A DNA stretch of 7,505 nucleotides. Source: G020354785 sp964461435. Its GTDB lineage: Bacteria; Bacteroidota; Bacteroidia; Bacteroidales; UBA10428. Of the stretch, positions 6,977 to 7,505 are shown one piece after another. The position numbers and the translations under genes were made by a program. The DNA is taken from assembly GCA_964461435.1 (NCBI GenBank), contig CAYWUI010000071.1, positions 1 through 7,505 of the forward strand. The letters run 5' to 3'. Position 1 is the stretch's first letter, and each line of letters opens with the position of its first letter. The notes beneath the pieces are model-generated. The model did not search any database and had not been told where the DNA came from. It saw nothing but the letters and a program-made list of their open reading frames with translations.

Positions 6977-7111
6977 CCTTCAAAGCATTGATTCTCTTCA
7001 GATCCTCAAGAAATTGGTTCGGACTTAGTGAGCCCTTAAGGGCGAACGATTTCATGAGCAGGTTATGGATCGGTCAGGCGGGAGCGAGTATTTCAGTCCC
7101 TTCGGATTCAC
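6977..7111. repeat. Dispersed repeat, copy C (compact copy)
   Basis: This has the same two blocks as copy A, but joined directly: 6977-7013 and 7018-7111. The plus strand can fold GTGAG (7028-7032) with TTCAT (7051-7055) using two G-T pairs, around CCC/GGG with loop TTAA and the same CGAACGAT (7043-7050) seen in copy A; GGGA (7080-7083) then pairs with TCCC (7097-7100). GCCCTTAAGGGC (7032-7043) is a perfect palindrome. On the minus strand a 40-codon ORF (7055-6933) begins MKSFALKGSLSPNQ and contains FLEDLKRINALK, the counterpart of the copy A segment. The copy starts 92 bases past the SusD stop, and nothing else is seen between them. Confidence 0.85.
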
Positions 7112-7125
7112 ATCATACCCAATAA

Positions 7126-7302
7126 TTATCTGGAGCAAAGAGCTGCATTCCAGATAAGGAAAATGAAAAACCAACTGAAGATGTAGCTAAATCCAAAAAT
7201 AAGAAGGTGTTTTTAATTATTATAGGAATTGTTTTTTTAACGGGAATAGGAACAATAATATATATAATTTACAAAGAAAGAAGAAAGCCAAAAAAATTGT
7301 GA
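7126..7302 (+). pseudogene. 3' remnant of a gene encoding a C-terminal membrane anchor
   Basis: An open frame of 58 sense codons follows a stop at 7123-7125 and ends at TGA 7300-7302, with no ATG in frame. It reads as a hydrophilic stalk (IPDKENEKPTEDVAKSKNKK), then a hydrophobic span starting VFLIIIGIVFLTGIGTII, then a basic tail KERRKPKKL. That order (outside linker, one membrane helix, positive inside tail) is typical of the C-terminus of a membrane-anchored protein. The start-less 5' end abuts repeat copy C, which ends 14 bases before the open frame, as if the repeat or a deletion removed the rest. A short protein from the GTG at 7207 is possible but less likely. I do not recognise the family. 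Confidence 0.45.
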
Positions 7303-7315
7303 TTATAATACTTCG

Positions 7316-7361
7316 GACTTTGGTTGACATGTTTGTATAATAATTAATGTCAATCGAAGTC
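7316..7361 (+). terminator. 15-bp stem-loop after the gene remnant
   Basis: GACTTTGGTTGACAT (7316-7330) pairs with ATGTCAATCGAAGTC (7347-7361), using two G-T wobbles in the middle and a 16-base A/T-rich loop. Both wobbles are allowed in plus-strand RNA but become A-C mismatches on the minus strand, which favours a plus-strand role. It lies 13 bases past the remnant's stop. No T run follows, so it may be an RNA 3'-end stabiliser or operator rather than a terminator. Confidence 0.35.
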
Positions 7362-7373
7362 AGCGAAATGAAC

Positions 7374-7393
7374 ATAAAAGCTAAACAGGGCTT
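7374..7393 (-). terminator. Weak terminator candidate for rpoD
   Basis: On the minus strand AAGC (7393-7390) pairs with GCTT (7381-7378) around an 8-base loop and is followed by TTTAT. It lies 16 bases past the rpoD stop, as a terminator would, but the 4-bp stem is poor. The 15-bp hairpin at 7316-7361 is an alternative end point. Confidence 0.2.
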
Positions 7394-7408
7394 GGATCGC
7401 GTATTCAG

Positions 7409-7505
7409 TTAACCCACGTAGGTTTTTAATATTCTACTTCTTGTAGTATACTTTAATCTTCTGATCGCCTTTTCTTTGATCTGCCTGACTCTTTCTCTTG
7501 TCAGA
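7409..7505 (-). CDS. rpoD: RNA polymerase primary sigma factor, C-terminal end (partial at right edge)
   Basis: The minus strand entering from the right edge reads LTRERVRQIKEKAIRRL, then KYTTRSRILKTYVG and a TAA stop (7411-7409). The first part is the second half of the region 4.2 helix-turn-helix of group 1 sigma-70 factors, which contacts the promoter upstream element; RERVRQI is the recognition helix. The tail closely matches the ending I know for Bacteroidota RpoD (SRS-LLK-YLG type), so a primary sigma is more likely than a stationary-phase or ECF paralogue. Only 31 codons are in the window; regions 1-3 and the start lie beyond the edge. It converges on the susCD operon, with 524 bases between the SusD and rpoD stop codons. 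Confidence 0.92.
   Translation of the reverse strand, partial: LTRERVRQIKEKAIRRLKYTTRSRILKTYVG

Noticed and set aside
7324..7341. TTGACA followed by TATAAT resembling a sigma-70 promoter
   Set aside because: The spacer is only 6 bases, the bases belong to the stem-loop, and Bacteroidota do not use this consensus.

Overview
The window looks like a chromosomal segment of a low-GC member of the Bacteroidota, probably class Bacteroidia. Three signs point there: a SusC/SusD outer-membrane pair, two TAnnTTTG-type promoter boxes with no Shine-Dalgarno sites, and the last 31 codons of a primary sigma factor at the right edge ending in a tail I recognise as Bacteroidota RpoD.

Layout from left to right. 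Positions 1-354 are AT-rich and hold a terminator-like hairpin (47-67) and one doubtful 50-codon ORF on the minus strand (112-264). Positions 369-594 are copy A of a dispersed repeat. A minus-strand gene (614-1612) encodes an exported, probably lipid-anchored protein with a glycosyltransferase GT-A-like domain. The 488-base gap to the next gene (1613-2100) holds a degraded repeat copy B, a terminator-like hairpin and two TAACTTTG boxes. A plus-strand operon follows: a SusC/RagA TonB-dependent transporter (2101-5136) and, 89 bases on, its SusD/RagB lipoprotein partner (5226-6884). After the operon come repeat copy C (6977-7111), a start-less 3' gene remnant encoding a membrane anchor (7126-7302), a 15-bp hairpin (7316-7361), and the rpoD 3' end on the minus strand (7409-7505).

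How the genes work together: SusC and SusD should form one outer-membrane import complex, the SusD lipoprotein capping the SusC barrel and TonB driving uptake of an oligosaccharide or peptide-like ligand. No degradative enzyme, sigma/anti-sigma pair or sensor lies in the window, so the substrate cannot be deduced. The divergent glycosyltransferase-like gene shares the intergenic region with susC, but nothing shows that it acts with the transporter.

The least ordinary material is the repeat family. Copies A and C differ by changes that keep the same plus-strand stems paired around an identical CGAACGAT segment, which suggests a conserved RNA or single-stranded DNA fold. A separate part of the same repeat looks like decayed or active small coding sequence on the minus strand.
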